Shown here: piece after piece, positions 36,546-49,200 of the stretch | Layout: every line of letters begins with the position of its first letter | Numbering within the stretch: the first letter of the stretch is position 1 | Assembly: GCF_001649575.2 (NCBI RefSeq) | Contig: NC_051430.1 | Span: forward strand, 12,395,432 to 12,459,431 | Length of the DNA: 64,000 nt | Direction of reading: 5' to 3' | DNA from: Kryptolebias marmoratus | Lineage: Eukaryota > Chordata > Actinopteri > Cyprinodontiformes > Rivulidae | Program-made: the position numbers and the translations under genes | The notes under the pieces: generated by a model | The model's input: only the letters and a program-made list of their open reading frames with translations | What the model was told of the DNA's origin: nothing | The model's database searches: none

Positions 36546-39500
36546 GTTACATGTGTAATTTAATTAAAACTATCTCATTAAAGGGCTAATAATTATTACC
36601 ACAGTATATTTTTGTGCAAATGAGAATGAATTTTCCTGTTAATAAAACGTTTTCTGAAGTATCAGTATTTGACACAAGGCATGTGGCTCCTAAGGTCAAT
36701 CATTCAATGCTGGTTTGATTTTTATTTCCCCATGTAACTTTACTTTTGTAATTTTGACTTTCTTCTTGGTTGGTTCCTCAACATTCTCACTATAACACTG
36801 ATATTACGACTGTAATATTAAAACTAGAAAAATAAAAAAAAAATCTTCATTTTGATTTAACTGAATGATTTTAATGCTGTTGTAGTTCTTGAAATCCATC
36901 TAAAAACTTAGATGTAAGAACTTTAAGCCACATTACGAGTCCAAACAGTTAGTAATACTGTGATACCCAACCACCACAACAACAACAAACCACAAACTGA
37001 AAAATAAAACTACAAATAATGTGTTATTTGCGATGTTATATTACAACAAATCAAAATGATTTGTTTTTATTTGAGCTGCTGTTTATATGTAAAAAGATTC
37101 TTCAAGTGAGTAGCAATACATTAATTTGACTGTGATAATTTGATGTATCTCATCTTTTCTAGAGCTGAAAAGAATGATTTGCTGCTTCTTGTTTTGGTCT
37201 CTGTGACAGCCGTTAGATATAGACAAACAGCACTACATGGTGGAAAAAGGCAAAACCGTGTGAAATCTATTCTCATTTGTTATCAGGTAAACAATACATT
37301 TTAATATAAATCACGGAACTATTAAAAGGTTTTAAAGGTGACAAATAACAAAGGCAGATAAGAACAACTATTCACAGCTATTTAACATATAAAAACCACT
37401 TGGAAACAACGGAAATGGGAAAAAATAATGTTTTTAACCCATCTAAATATGACAAATATAAAACATTTAGGCTGGAAAAAAAATCTGCACTCAGTGGGAT
37501 ATTGCTTTAGAAATCTTTTAGTCAAACCACTTTTTTTTCCCTCTAATGATTATTTTAATAAAAGAAAGAAAATGAAAGAGAGCATCTGTATGAAATAAGT
37601 ACCTTCAGATTACAGCAGCCATCACAGTGACAGGCGGGTCAAGAGGTCAGCAGACTGCAGAGCATGTGCAGTGGGCTGTGTGAAATAAAGGACACAGGGG
37701 ACACTGAGCACGGCTCATCCGACCAGCCTCAAAATATAGGCTGTTCTTTACTCACAGCACAGAGGACAACATAAACAAAACTGAGAGGAAAATATCTACA
37801 CTCTGTATTTCTCTGGCAACATGGCTCCGGCGCTTTTTGTAGAATTACCACAGTGATCTTTTTTAAAGAAATAGCATGTTTTTAAAGCCATCAGAGCTAA
37901 AACAAAAGATGCTAAGCTTGGCGTGTGTTTCAACCACTCTAAACCTAAATGTAATGCTATTTGTTTGTGATCACTAACATATCGATTTATGCCTGCATTC
38001 AAACAACCAGAAACAAAAAGCTTCAAAATGCTACTACTAAGCATCCCTGTAGCTGCATGAACAGAAATTGCACCAAGCCCGGTAAGAAAAAAAAAAAAAA
38101 ATCTATTGTTGAAATGTGTCTGTGTTGTTTCATATATCATTGATTAGACAAAATAAAAAAGCCATAACATTGGGTCAGGACAACACGGGGCACGGGTGCT
38201 GACATTCTATCACAGCAGACACATATTGACTGGTGCTCTGAAAGTAGTCACTCACTCATCAGTGTGAGGCAGGCTGATTGAGTTGCCAGCAGCCACTAAA
38301 TGAGGCCTCCATCCACTGTGGGTCGAAATGAACCGCAATCTTTTCAGACCTCGTTGCAGCCAAGAGACCCCGTGAATGTGCTTCTGTGAGAGAGAGAGAA
38401 AGCAAAAGAGAGAGGTTAAAACCCCGGGAGGATTTCAAATAAGTTTACTGGGGGGGGGGGCAGGCTGAAGATAAGAGAGTGAAAACAAAGCAAGCTTGGC
38501 TCTGACTCCAGATGTTCTGTGTGTTCTATATTGTTCCGTCTTTGTAATCCTATAAATTATTTTTGAACTGCATCGCTCTCACATCAACCCATACAAAAAC
38601 TGAAGACTGCGATCGATCGTTATAAAAGCTGGTATCTAAGCAGACTTTTTTCGCGCTCTCTCTCCATTCTTACGTTCGTTTTTAACTTGAACTCTCTCAG
38701 TATCGCAACGACAGAATGCATGCAGTTAATTATAGCTAATGAAAGCTTGTCTGAGCAGAAGAGGGGTGTATATTACTGGAGAGAGTCAAGCGGCTTGAAC
38801 CAGAGGGTTCCACGCACAATTTGTTTGAACCTGGGTTCTCCTCACTCCCTGCATGCTAATTTACCTTGGGGCTGCACCGCCTGTTTTTAAATATCGTTAA
38901 TTGACTTAAGAGCTCATCAACGTGCTTCGTCTTCATTAGGTTAATGAAAAGGCCCAGTGTTTATTTTTCGTAACAGATTGTGGCAATGACATAATCTAAT
39001 CGGTTACTTCCACTTCCTGAAGGATTGAGTCCTGATGTGAGCTGTTGCAGTTGCTCAGATGTTCTGTGTTTCTAGCTGTCTGTCTCTGACAAAGTAGAGA
39101 TGGGGGAGGAATTAGAATAAACACATTTAGCCCTTGGCAGGAATCTATGTTGCCCTTCTCTAATCGACAGTGTGAACTAACAAGAAGGTAATGGTAGTTT
39201 TGATGTGTGGGTTGTCGGGTACGGCTGGGTGAAAAAGAGGATCGGAAAATCAGGAGGATTTCAGATTTGTCTCTGTAATGGAGCAAAAATAAATCTGTCA
39301 CACTGGAATGTCCATGACCCGTGTCCTGAACCCAAGGCCCTGTATTATTCTGAGCTGAAAATACAAATTTTTGCTTTACTTCTGGGAGAAGATACTGTAT
39401 GTATTCGATTATGTGTAAGGTATTGTATCAGGATTTGTTTGTTTCATGGCGATTCCAAAGCTGGAAGAATTAAAGCAACAGTAATAAATCAGTTCCTGCG

Positions 39501-39893
39501 CAGAAATTTGGCAGCTCTTTTGATAATTGAGTCAGTTTTAATGTCATTTATTTTTCAAAATTCTATATTTTATGGCTCACACTCAGTATATCACCCAGCA
39601 TACCAAGACTGACCCAGGAATATGACTTTTCAGGAAAGGTATAGTTAGGTAACTTAAGACGTCTTTGTACTGGAGAATTTTTAATGCATACATTTGGTCT
39701 TTCTTTTTGATGGATCTAATTTGCGTTTTAAGTCAACACTGTAAAATCACAGCAAGTTACAGCAATTACTGTTATTCAGTTTTCATTCTTCAGATATGAA
39801 GTACAAAAACAACAATAGAGATGTTGTGTCAATTGATCCAAAGTATGAAAATATTTTTTGCTTGCTATTTTTTCACAATCGGGAGCAGCTGAT
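36546..39893. promoter_or_regulatory. Noncoding; TATA-like site and G run near 38.4-38.7 kb
   Basis: AT-rich to 37.6 kb. Near 38450-38460 there are eleven G residues. At 38611-38670 the sequence is unusually CpG-rich, with GATCGATCG directly before TATAAAAG (38621-38628) and CGCGCTCTCTC about 30 bp downstream. That resembles a core promoter, and a 67-codon frame begins at 38687, but the peptide is not recognisable. The 135-codon frame at 39205-39612 has no domain either. Confidence 0.3.
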
Positions 39894-39944
39894 TAACATC
39901 TTTTACTCTTCAGTGTTAAACGAGAAGAACCCTGAAGTCCGGTA

Positions 39945-40249
39945 ATAGCCAGAACCAAGCAGACCGCTCGTTAATCCACCGGAGGTAAAGCTCCCAGGAA
40001 GCAGCTCGCCAACGAAACTGCCCACAGGAACACCCCGGTCACCGGGGTAGGGAACCCGGTACCGTGGCTCTCAGGGAGATGCGCCACTACCAGAAGTCCA
40101 CTGAGCTGCTCATCCAGAAGCTGCCCTTCCAGCACCTGGTCCAGGAAATCACACAGGACTTCAAGACCAACCTGTGCTTCCAGAGCTGGGATGTAATGGC
40201 CCTGCAGGAGGCCAGCAAGGCTTACCTGGTGGGGCTCTCTGAGGACACC
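39945..40249 (+). pseudogene. Histone H3 (H3.2-type) pseudogene, broken
   Basis: The reading frame follows histone H3, the nucleosome core protein. It begins A-R-T-K-Q-T-A-R at 39948, with ATA in place of the start ATG at 39945. Lysine 9 is replaced by a TAA stop at 39972-39974. A net 19-base deletion in the residue 35-44 region shifts frame. From 40064 it runs [16 protein letters not shown], then [37 protein letters not shown] and LSEDT, ending near residue 107 of 135. V-M at the residue 89-90 position and S at 96 point to the replication-dependent H3.2 form rather than H3.3 (which has I-G). Many CpG-type changes (R to Q, R to H, R to C) show long neutral decay. It is not functional. Confidence 0.92.
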
Positions 40250-40404
40250 AGAACTGAGGACACATCGGGAACGACCACTACAAGAGATCCTTTCTGCCCA
40301 CAACCATCAGCATCTATAACAGCTCTTTAATGAAACCAGGATTATGAGCTACAACATTTAATTTCCCTTTAGGATTAATAAAGAATTTTTTAATTGAATT
40401 GAAT
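40250..40404 (+). mobile_element. LINE ORF2 C-terminal end and tail
   Basis: Open codons from about 40264 give [19 protein letters not shown], the hallmark ending of several fish LINE ORF2 proteins (basic residues, then S-F-L/V-P and a Y-N-S close). A TGA follows at 40346-40348. The 3' tail is TTTAATTTCCCTTTAGGA, ATTAATAAAG and TTGAATTGAATG. Only about 150 bp of the LINE remain and they begin directly at the histone break, so no separate 5' truncation junction is visible. Confidence 0.75.
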
Positions 40405-40508
40405 GTCATTACTAACATCTAATGTAAAGTAGCATTATTTCATGTAACACTGATTGTCCACCTCCTTGCCTGCCAAAATTTTAAAAAAAAGAACAAGCAC
40501 TCTGCTAG

Positions 40509-40741
40509 CACTCAAAGTATGTGTTGAGGATGACTGTCAGCTATCACCACACCTAATTTTAGCTCAGTATCTGTAAAAGTGAGTTAAAGCCATTTTTGTT
40601 GTTGGCTAAATTTAATTAGGTGTTGTTGCCATCAGATTGACTCCTAAATTTAATCAGCTGTAGATGCACATCTGTTACTTTTTGAGTTTCAATGAAATGT
40701 AGCCACTGGTTCAGGAGCTTTTTACAAACAGACAGTCAAAC
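40509..40741 (-). repeat. Family A repeat, partial copy
   Basis: Read on the - strand it shows GTTTGACTGTCTGTTTG, AACCAGTGGCTACATTTC, ATGTGCATCTACAGCTGATT, TTTTACAGATACTGAGCTAA and GATAGCTGACAGTCATCCTC in family A order. The downstream third is missing. Confidence 0.72.
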
Positions 40742-43488
40742 AAATACACATGCATACACACACACTCAAGTGGACCACCTTTCATAGTGCTGGGCGATAA
40801 AAATGAACATGTAAGATCTACTGTAGTAGGACTTCAGATACGTAAACCACAGTTTTTAGCCATAAAACTAATGATTTGTACACATGATTTCTTAGTTCTG
40901 TTAAACAAAGCCTTTGATGTATCAGGTTGTGCAGGTGGGTCATTACTCACCCTCAGGGAGTCCCAAGAACTGTTTGGTCCAAAAATACCTTTTTTTTCTA
41001 TTAAGAGGACTCAAAGGCATTCTCTTCCTAAAATGGCTAAAATGCTGTTATTTATTTATTTATTTTTAATCAAATAGTCATCTGCACTAGTAAGAAAAAA
41101 ATACCTGCAATGTGTTTCTGCATGCAAGTCTTTGTTGTTTTTAATTCTGTTTTATTTTAAGGTCTTGGTCAAAGTTTGACTAATGTAATTCTGGACTGGT
41201 TGTGAAAGCTGTTTTTTGTGAAATAAGAACATTTGTAGATTACTTTCCTGCTGCGTCAGTTCTAAACACAAGAACATTTGGCCACGAGTCCCCTGGTGTG
41301 GAACCACTCAGTAGAGATGTACGTAACGCCAAAGAGTATGAGGATGATAAATTCCAATGAGAAACAAACATCAGATGCATAAACTCACAGTTTGGTTCTG
41401 GCCCCTATTCTTTGCTACGAGAAAATGTCTGGACATTTAAATGAACATTTAGTTGGACCCTGACGCTGAATTCGGTCTAAAGTAAACAAAAGGGTGAAGA
41501 CGAGTAACACTTGGGAAAAATGTTCGGATCTTCCTCCTGAGAACAGTAATATTTGAAGCCATATTGTGTAGTGTGGCCCATAAAGAGTGACATGGTGGTA
41601 AAATAAATCACTCCCCTGACCCTTGGATCTCCCATCCTCTCCACCCCCTCCCCACTCTCTGGGCCATGTGGTCATCAGAGAGCTGCAAAAGCTCATCAGT
41701 AAGAACTTGAGAATCCTCCTAGGAGCTGTTCGGGGGTCAGGCTGGCCTCTCCACTCTATAAACAGCTCCCATCACAGTCAGGTTCATCACTAACCGTCCC
41801 CTCATACACCCACGCTCTTTTCCTCACTGTCCATTCTTGCTCTCTTTTTTCTGTAAAACCCAATAGCAGACGTTTCCAATAAATCATTGGACGGCTTCTC
41901 TTGTCTAGAAACCCCCGTCTGTCCCCGACTTGGCCCGAGATGATGCGTTCTGCTGAAGTCACTTAAATAAAAAGATCGCAGTGGGAGACATAATGTGTTA
42001 AAGTAATAAGATGGTCTCGGGCAGGTCACGGCCCCTTTTCCTGCTCCAGTGCTCCTGTGGAGGCTCTTTGAGTTAATGGGCTGTGGTCAGTGCACTGGTG
42101 AGTCATAAATGCTGCCCTCTGAAACTACAGCCCCATTCAGAACAGGGGATCCTCCAAAAGCCACTAACTGGTGAATCTAGATAAAAGCACACCTTGCACT
42201 ATTTCCAAAGAGCACCTGACAGTCGGAGAACCTGTAAATCTTTAGTATTTATCATCCCGCCTTGTTAAATTCCTGCTAACTGCCACAACTATCCTTCAGT
42301 GTCAGCTCATTTCCAGATTTTACTCTGTCTGGAAAAATTCAGAAAACAGGATTTTCATTTCCATGACTTTTATACTGTTTGGCTGCAAGCCATGCAAAGT
42401 ACCTTTTCCATTTCTTTATTGCAACAGAAAATGATGAAACAGTGTTTACTAATTAATACAATTGAATTATTGAGTTCATAAAGCAGTAACAATCTCTCGT
42501 ATTGCATTTCAGCAGCAGGTTATTTTTGTCACAGCTTGTGTGCCTTCACTCGACTGTGTAGGTTTGCTGAGTGGATGGAGTGACCGTTAATGAATGTAGC
42601 TTAGAGGATTAATGAAGAGAAGCAGGGGACGTGTCATGGAGAAGTGTTTTGGCATCGTGACGACGACACCGCAGCCCCCATCTTCGTCTCCACTTACAGT
42701 GATTACATGTGAGCCCCTGTCATGGGCTATAAGTGGTTTTATGAAATTGTATTAAATGCCATTGTTTATGCTTCACTTTTTCACTTCCTCATTGGTCCAC
42801 CGCTGTCTTTTTGTTGCCTGCCTTTATTACGCTTCATTTGAGTCTCACTTCAGTTTTCATCATCAAGGCGTTAGCATGCTACGTTAAATTAACCAATTTT
42901 TCCTCATGCCACATCCTTGGAACCTCACATTTTTTAGCCCGCTGACTGCTCTTACTTGTGGATGATTAATTTGTGTGGTTTGCTATCAGTAACAGCAGCA
43001 GGGAATAAATAGCATCAGTAACCCATTTGTTAAAGCAGGTGGATTTACAACAACAAAAAACTTCTGCTAACAGATTTTCAGTTTATTTAGGCCCACAGAA
43101 TAATCCAGTTGTTGGCTTGCTGGTGACAACTGTTACAGTACAAGAAAATTAGGAATTTTTCTCTATGTTTTTATGATTTTTCTTGTAATATAGAGTATGA
43201 GTCAAGTAATATATTTCATCTAAGTGCTAAGGCAAGCCAGCATCTTTGTTGTTGTTTATGAATGTATTGTTAATTAAAAATAAGTCCTTCTCTTTTGACA
43301 TGCAAAATGTACAAGCTTGTGTCTACGCTGAGAAATCTGCTATTTTTTAAAGTAGCTTCCTTGAAAATGGTATATAAAGCAATAAATAAATAAAAAAAAT
43401 ACATATGTAAATACCACTAAAAGTTACCACACAATAATGATGTTCAGTATTTTTAAACAATTCAGTATTAATGTTTTCACCGTCATAG
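40742..43488. promoter_or_regulatory. Noncoding; enhancer-like segments around 41.7-43.0 kb
   Basis: Short frames only (93 codons on - at 41415-41696; 96 codons on + at 40787-41077) without recognised domains. The stretch 42480-42960 is non-repetitive with TTAATGAATGTAGC, ATTAACCAATTT and similar motifs. AAATAAATAAATAAAA at 43381-43396 is simple sequence. Confidence 0.3.
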
Positions 43489-43630
43489 GCTGGCATGGCT
43501 CCTCACAGCAAGAAGGTTGTGGATTAGTCTCCCAGCTGGGACCTTTCTGTGTGGGGTTTGCATGTTCTCTTTGTATACGAGCAGGGTTTCTAAGGGTCTA
43601 CCAATTTACTCCCACAAACCAAAAAACACT
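43489..43630 (+). repeat. Family D repeat, partial copy
   Basis: It contains GGCATGGCTCCTCACAGCAA, GAAGGTTGTGGATTAGTC, GACCTTTCTGTGTGGGGTT, TGCATGTTCTCTTTGTATAC and CTCCCACAAACC, all in the order of the other D copies. The 3' half is absent. Confidence 0.7.
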
Positions 43631-43938
43631 TAACAAATCACAGCTTTTGTTAAATGTCAGGTTGAATACTGAAGTAAGATGGCAATAAAACGATAATACA
43701 ATATCTTAGGTTATCGAAATGTACCACTGGTATTACTTTGAATACCTTTACTGGAAAAAAGTGACATAGAGCTGTTTTATTCAATGTCTTATTAAAAAAA
43801 CACAATAATATACATTGGTCAAATTTGTCTAAAACATTAACATGTCACTATACATTGATTACCATCACACCCTTTTTTGATATTGCAGCTAACATTGAAG
43901 TGGAGGATAATCACGAGGAAACTGCCCAAGCTGAATGC

Positions 43939-43940
<2 letters not shown>

Positions 43941-44011
<71 letters not shown>
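43941..44011. repeat. (AT)n followed by poly(T)
   Basis: About 28 AT units, then 14 T residues. This explains the long tyrosine-isoleucine open frames that overlap here on both strands. Confidence 0.97.
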
Positions 44012-45977
44012 ACAAAGGAACAGTGGTTCAGCAGGGGCAGCAATGTGGAGCAAAATCAGAACTGTCTGGTTATTGTAGAGAGACTCTGATCCACAGAGAT
44101 GATGATCCCCTCCTTGGGTGAAAAATCTAACACCACCAACAAGCATCCCTTCAGACAAAAATGTCTGCTCTGCTCAGTCCTGATATAAGCAATATCCTCT
44201 CATTTTTAACAAAAAAATCATGCTGAACATTTTAGTTTTAGTCGTTATTCATTTAGACAGACACTCCCACAGAAGAAATGTGAAGAGACAAGTCAGACAT
44301 CTCTTTTCACCACATAAAGTCACCTCCAAACAAAACAGCTCAAAAAAAGTTTTTATATAGGGGTGTTGGTACTGTAACTGTATCTTGTTGTATTCTAATC
44401 AAGCAATTCCAGACATTTCTTCAGGGAATTTCAGGAGGCTGTGTCAACTTCTGAAGTATGAACATATTCTGCACTCTGTTTCTTTAAACCTTTCACTTTG
44501 ATGTTGGTGAAATCACATTTTAATCACGTATATTTACATGCATGTCTTCAGCATTTTTCTCCAAGTAGCCTTGTATCTGTGCAACACAGACACATTCAAA
44601 GAGAGGCAAACAGTGTGACTACCTTCCCCCAGTGTGGCTGTAATAACCTCCTGGTGTTGAAATGGACTCTCTGAGAGATATCCTTGAGCTTCACCTCCAT
44701 CTTTCTAGCAGGTCAAGCCAAGATCTAGTAGATAGCGAGCTATAGTTAAGGTCCAGATCTGCTATCTAGACTTGAATGATGGAGGAAACTATGTGGCGAC
44801 ATGTTTATTGTCACCCAGATGGTTCACAATGCAGTGCCTTAGTGAGTCACATCGGTTCCTAATATAATTCATGGGGTGGCACCATTGTGGGGTGACTGAT
44901 AAGGCCTTCACTTTGCCCTGCACTGGTCACTTGTCTCAAGGAGACTCCAAAGAAACTTCACTTTGTACAAATGGTGGCCAAAATATCCAATCCCACCAAG
45001 GGTTGCACTTTTGTGTTAAAACTTGTAGCGAGGTTACAGAGCTGGGGAAGGCCATTTATAATAGGAGAAATCTCTCTTTACTATTTGGCTCCTTTGATCA
45101 AACCCTATTTAAAGGGGGAAAAACAACTCCTTGTGAAAAAGGTGTGCAGGAATTGTAAAGTAGATGAGAAAAACTGGAATAACTCAGTGCGAGCCCACCC
45201 AGTGAGAGACTCATAGCAGCTGTGGCTGTCCACACAAAATTAGGCCTCCAGAGACGTTTGCCTTTTGTATGTCAGAACATTTTGGCACCTTCAACTTCAA
45301 AACAGAAAAAAAAAATAAAATTCCACCTCAGCAAAAAGCTGAGAAAATGTTATTCTTACAAATTATTAAACGCTGGTGAGTTTGGTGACACTTTGATAGT
45401 TAAGGACACCATCAAACACCCATTTTAGCAGAGGAGGTTAAATGGAACCAAATGCACAGTTGTCCCCGAAGAGAGCAAACGGGTCACTGATGAGTGAGAT
45501 CAGAGGACATCAGCTTGGTGCTGCGCTGACGGTTCAAATCTGTTTTACATCAAACCGATGTGCCTCACAATCTCAGGAGAAATTTACTATGACAAGGAAA
45601 ATGTGTATAACAGCAAAAAGATATTTACAGGTCTGTTCTCTATTATCGTAGCCTGTTATCATTACATGGCACATTGTTTATCTTCATCACTCTGAAGGTT
45701 TGCAGCAATAAATGTTTAACAGAAAAATCCACTAAATGTTATATCGTAAAGAAACTTCAAATAAAAACAATATGTCTGCAGCAGTTGAGTACAACTTTTG
45801 ATTTTGTTATTATAACTGTCTTGTTTGTTACTTAAATATGAGAAAATTTAGTCTTTCAGGAATGCACAAAATAGTGTAAAAGTATCAGATTCAGGATAAC
45901 CCAAATGAAGAAATCTGTTGTTAGAACCAGCCTTCAGTTATGATTTTGATAATAAATCATGTCACTTTTCTGGTCTT
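44012..45977. other. Noncoding, no assignable gene
   Basis: Several overlapping short frames at 44871-45428 (95, 81 and 68 codons) give unusual density of open frame. None has a domain I recognise. The sequence here is moderately GC-rich for the window and could be an old transposon interior. Confidence 0.35.
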
Positions 45978-46215
45978 ATTACCTCCACCAAGGAGGTTGT
46001 TTAGTGTTGGTTTGTTTGTTTGTTTGTTTGTCTGTCTGTTAGCAAGAATATTAAAAAACTAATTAACAGATTTTGATGACATTTTTAGAAAATGTTGTGG
46101 TTGTCACAAGAAACAATTAAGTTTTGGTGGTGGTCTGGATCATGACCCAGATTGGACTACTTTTTAATGACTCTGATGGAGCTTTGCGCTCTCCGGGTTC
46201 TTCTAGTTGATGAAG
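45978..46215 (+). repeat. Family C dispersed repeat
   Basis: It begins TTATTACCTCCACCAAGG, runs through a (TTTG)n/(TCTG)n tract at 46008-46040, TAGAAAATGTTGTGGTTGTC, TTTTGGTGGTGGTCTGGATC and GATGGAGCTTTGCGCTCTC to TTCTTCTAGTT. The ends ACCTCC...GGAGG and GCGCTCTCCG...TTCTAGTT are those of a widespread fish repeat (from memory). It is the more complete of the two copies. Confidence 0.75.
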
Positions 46216-49200
46216 TTTTCAACCTCTTGTTACTTTTTTATTGTTTTTATGCTGCAGCTTGCAGCTTCAGCTTGTTAACTGTCTACTATGATAAAATATT
46301 GCATGAAAATGTGTTTGTTATAAAACATTTTTACTAATCTTTTCAACAAATACATGTCGGTTTTTGTATATATGGAGACCAAAATTGCATGTTTTATTTC
46401 CTCAAGCTCAAGCTTGTTGTAAAAACTCCAATTTTTATGTAACTCCATTACCCTCCTTCCTAATTTCACTTGCAGATTTCAAGTGTTGCTTAGAATCTAA
46501 ATTTACACATTTAAGTTTTCAGACTGTGTCTGAAAAATGCCTGAAAAAAGCATGAAAGCAGTTTTTTATGATAAGGTCACTTTTACAGTAGCTGCCCAGT
46601 CTTTCTGTGCAGCAAAAGTGAATACAAACATCAAGAGGAAAATGCTAGCAAAATCTGTGTTCATGTGATAAAAATTCAAAAGGCATTCATAAGTGGACTT
46701 CCAATCTACACCAGCAGCCAGGGCTTATTTTTCAGCAAGACCAATAGCTGGAGTTCTGCCTATCGAAGCAGCATCTTTATTCGGATGGAAAATGAATCCT
46801 CAAGGAACATGGCCAGGCGCTTTATTGTGTATGCAGTGTGTGGCCAGGTTCAAATTGGCAATCAATTATCCAATTAAGACTGACAGAAATGCACATCAGG
46901 AATTCCAGCCCATCAGTCCAAGCTTCTGATTGGAACACGATTAGAGGGACTTAATTAAACCCTAGGTGCCGGGTGTTTAAACATCATTTGTGCAGTGTTG
47001 GAGGGCTTGAAAAATATAAATCTGGACTCTGCACACCATATCTCAGTTAGGGGCCAGGGAAGACATGATAACCTGAGAAAATGTTCTTTTGACTCCGTCC
47101 TGCATGTGACCATGTTGGTTATTCAAAACTGTGCGAGGACCATGGAATTGTTACATTAAAATCTATGCCCTTGGGAAGATATGAAGAAAGAGATAAATAT
47201 TTGTGAAAATTGCACAGTACAATGCAATAACAATAGCAGCCATGATATTGTGCCACATTAGTCTTAAAACCATTCTCATGGTTTAACAGGTTCTGAATAA
47301 TTCAAGGACATACCACACCACGGAGAGCCGTATAAGTGTGATGTGTGAAATGAAATGCAGCTTGCTTTTGAGATTCTTAGGGGTATTTTCTTACTTGGCC
47401 AACCTTTCCTTCTCCTGTGCGGTTGTTTAGTGCCTGTATTGATTTTTGAGCTGTTTCTTCCTGCTATATCAGACAGTGTGAAATGGAAGGCACTGCATTT
47501 TAATATTGGGTTGTGAATTAATCATTTTTTTCTGATAGCAAAGCTCAGCTCTGTCCCTGTAGGAGAACACCTTATCACAGCAAATAGGATTCAAAGGGAG
47601 AGGAGCAGTATAATCCACAGCTAATTGGATAAAATGGCTGTGCTCTCTTCCTCCTTCCAGGGGCTAGTGTCCATGCAGCCTGCTCCACAGGGACCTTGGA
47701 GCCACCGAAGAGGTTATTACACTTTGTCCTAAGGGAGCATTAATACCTTAGCCCTTGTTCAGACATGCAAATAATCTAATTCAAGGTCTAGCTAATTAAC
47801 AACTTAGCTAGAGTAAAGATAAAGAGGCTCAATAATAAGCTGGAGATTTTTGTAGAGGAGGGCAATGGACCACCTAGCACAGATATACAACAGTGCCAAA
47901 AACACAAAGCTGCACTAAAATAAATTAGCAAATAACTTTGTGTTGTAATAAGAATGGAGGCTAAACAGTGAACAGTTAACAGTGTTATGAGTTCAAAAAA
48001 ACATTTTGATTTAAAAAAACAATACCTTTCACTAACACACTTAAAAAGCCTGAAACCACAGCGCAACCAAACACAGAACTTTTCAGAAAATACACAAACA
48101 AAATTAAAAACAGAGTTAAACAGACATTTACTTAAAAACATTAACATCAAAACTAAAAACGCAACATTAAAAAAACAACAAGATCAAAAAGCTTTTATTC
48201 TTAAATGTTTAGTTTTTTGCATTGTGTTTCTGAAATGTTTTGGTACATTTTCTTGTTATATATTTTATGTTTTTGCTTGTTTTGCTGCAGAGTTATTTCT
48301 GTTTCATGTTTTCTGAAACTCTGTTGTGTTTCGGTGTATGTTGTGTTGCTGTTTTGTTTTTGATTTGTTTGTTTTTGTCTCCGAGCTAAAGTAGAAGAAT
48401 ACTGTGAACAGACAAGTGTTCACTGGATGAAGGAACTGCTCATAATAATAATATTTATATAAATAATATTAATAATAATAATGTGGTTGAAACTGAAACG
48501 TTGAGTTCCCAACTCCACTGCAGTAATGTTGATATTAGGAATTGATAACAGATGAAACTAAAATCTAAAAACCATGCCACAGAAAACACAAGTATCTTTT
48601 TATGTCATATGTTTCTATCTATACAAGCTTATTACATTTAATTGGGTTGATAAATAATTATTAACATTTTGTATTGGAGCTCGTAGTTTACTCTTTAAAT
48701 TCACAGGTCATTATTTAAAACAATCTGCTTGTGATTTTCTTTTTTCAGACAGCGATCAGATGGATATGTCCACATTTTTATGACACTTAGCATGCTCAAA
48801 TCTAATAAGTTTCTCCTTGAGTGCTCATGCAACACACCATGGGCACTCATCTGAATGGCCTCTGTGGGCTGTTGTTTCATAATAACCTGTAGAAAATTGG
48901 AACATGTTTTAAGGCGTCTCTGGCTTTTCCAGGGTAAAATGTTAATCCAGTCTGAGCAAGGTTGCATGGTCAAGGTTGCCAAATTACCAACGAGCACTAA
49001 TCACCCTGCCTCGGAGCGAGTCTGGCTCAGATTGTGGAACGTTGCTCCCAGCCCCCGCTGAAATGCCTCGCCACACTCACAGCCACTCTCTGTGCCTTTC
49101 CTGTGTATGAAACTGTGATTTACAACATCAATTTACATCTGCCAATACCAAATAACTTTTCCTTAAATACACAATGTGACTGCTGCAGTGGGGTATGTGT

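Larger units (their letters stand above)
39902..40412 (+). mobile_element. Chimeric retrocopy: histone H3 joined to LINE 3' end
   Basis: An H3-derived part (39902-40249) passes without a gap into the C-terminal end and tail of a LINE (from about 40250). The whole is bounded by the 8-base direct repeat TAACATCT at 39894-39901 and 40413-40420, a tentative target-site duplication. If the duplication is right, 43 bases lie upstream of the H3 start codon position, about the length of a histone 5' untranslated region. The LINE part reads [18 protein letters not shown] from 40270, then stop, then GGATTAATAAAG and TTGAATTGAATG. This structure points to template switching by the LINE machinery. Fusion and homologies are seen; mechanism is inferred. 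Confidence 0.7.

Noticed and set aside
39205..39612. 135-codon open frame on the + strand
   Set aside because: No recognisable domain or splice context; length is within chance for 64 kb of this composition.
40064..40330. Open frame that could be called a histone gene
   Set aside because: It lacks the N-terminal part in frame, ends at residue 107 in LINE sequence, and the upstream part has a stop and a deletion. It is a pseudogene.
40785..40830. GTGCTGGGCGATAAA block as a further transposon end
   Set aside because: It resembles the start of some fish repeats, but no second end or duplication was found.
43825..44158. Four overlapping frames with long tyrosine-isoleucine runs
   Set aside because: Pure translation of the (AT)n repeat on both strands.
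44871..45216. Overlapping 95- and 81-codon frames
   Set aside because: Considered as a domesticated transposon gene, but no transposase or zinc-finger motif could be seen.
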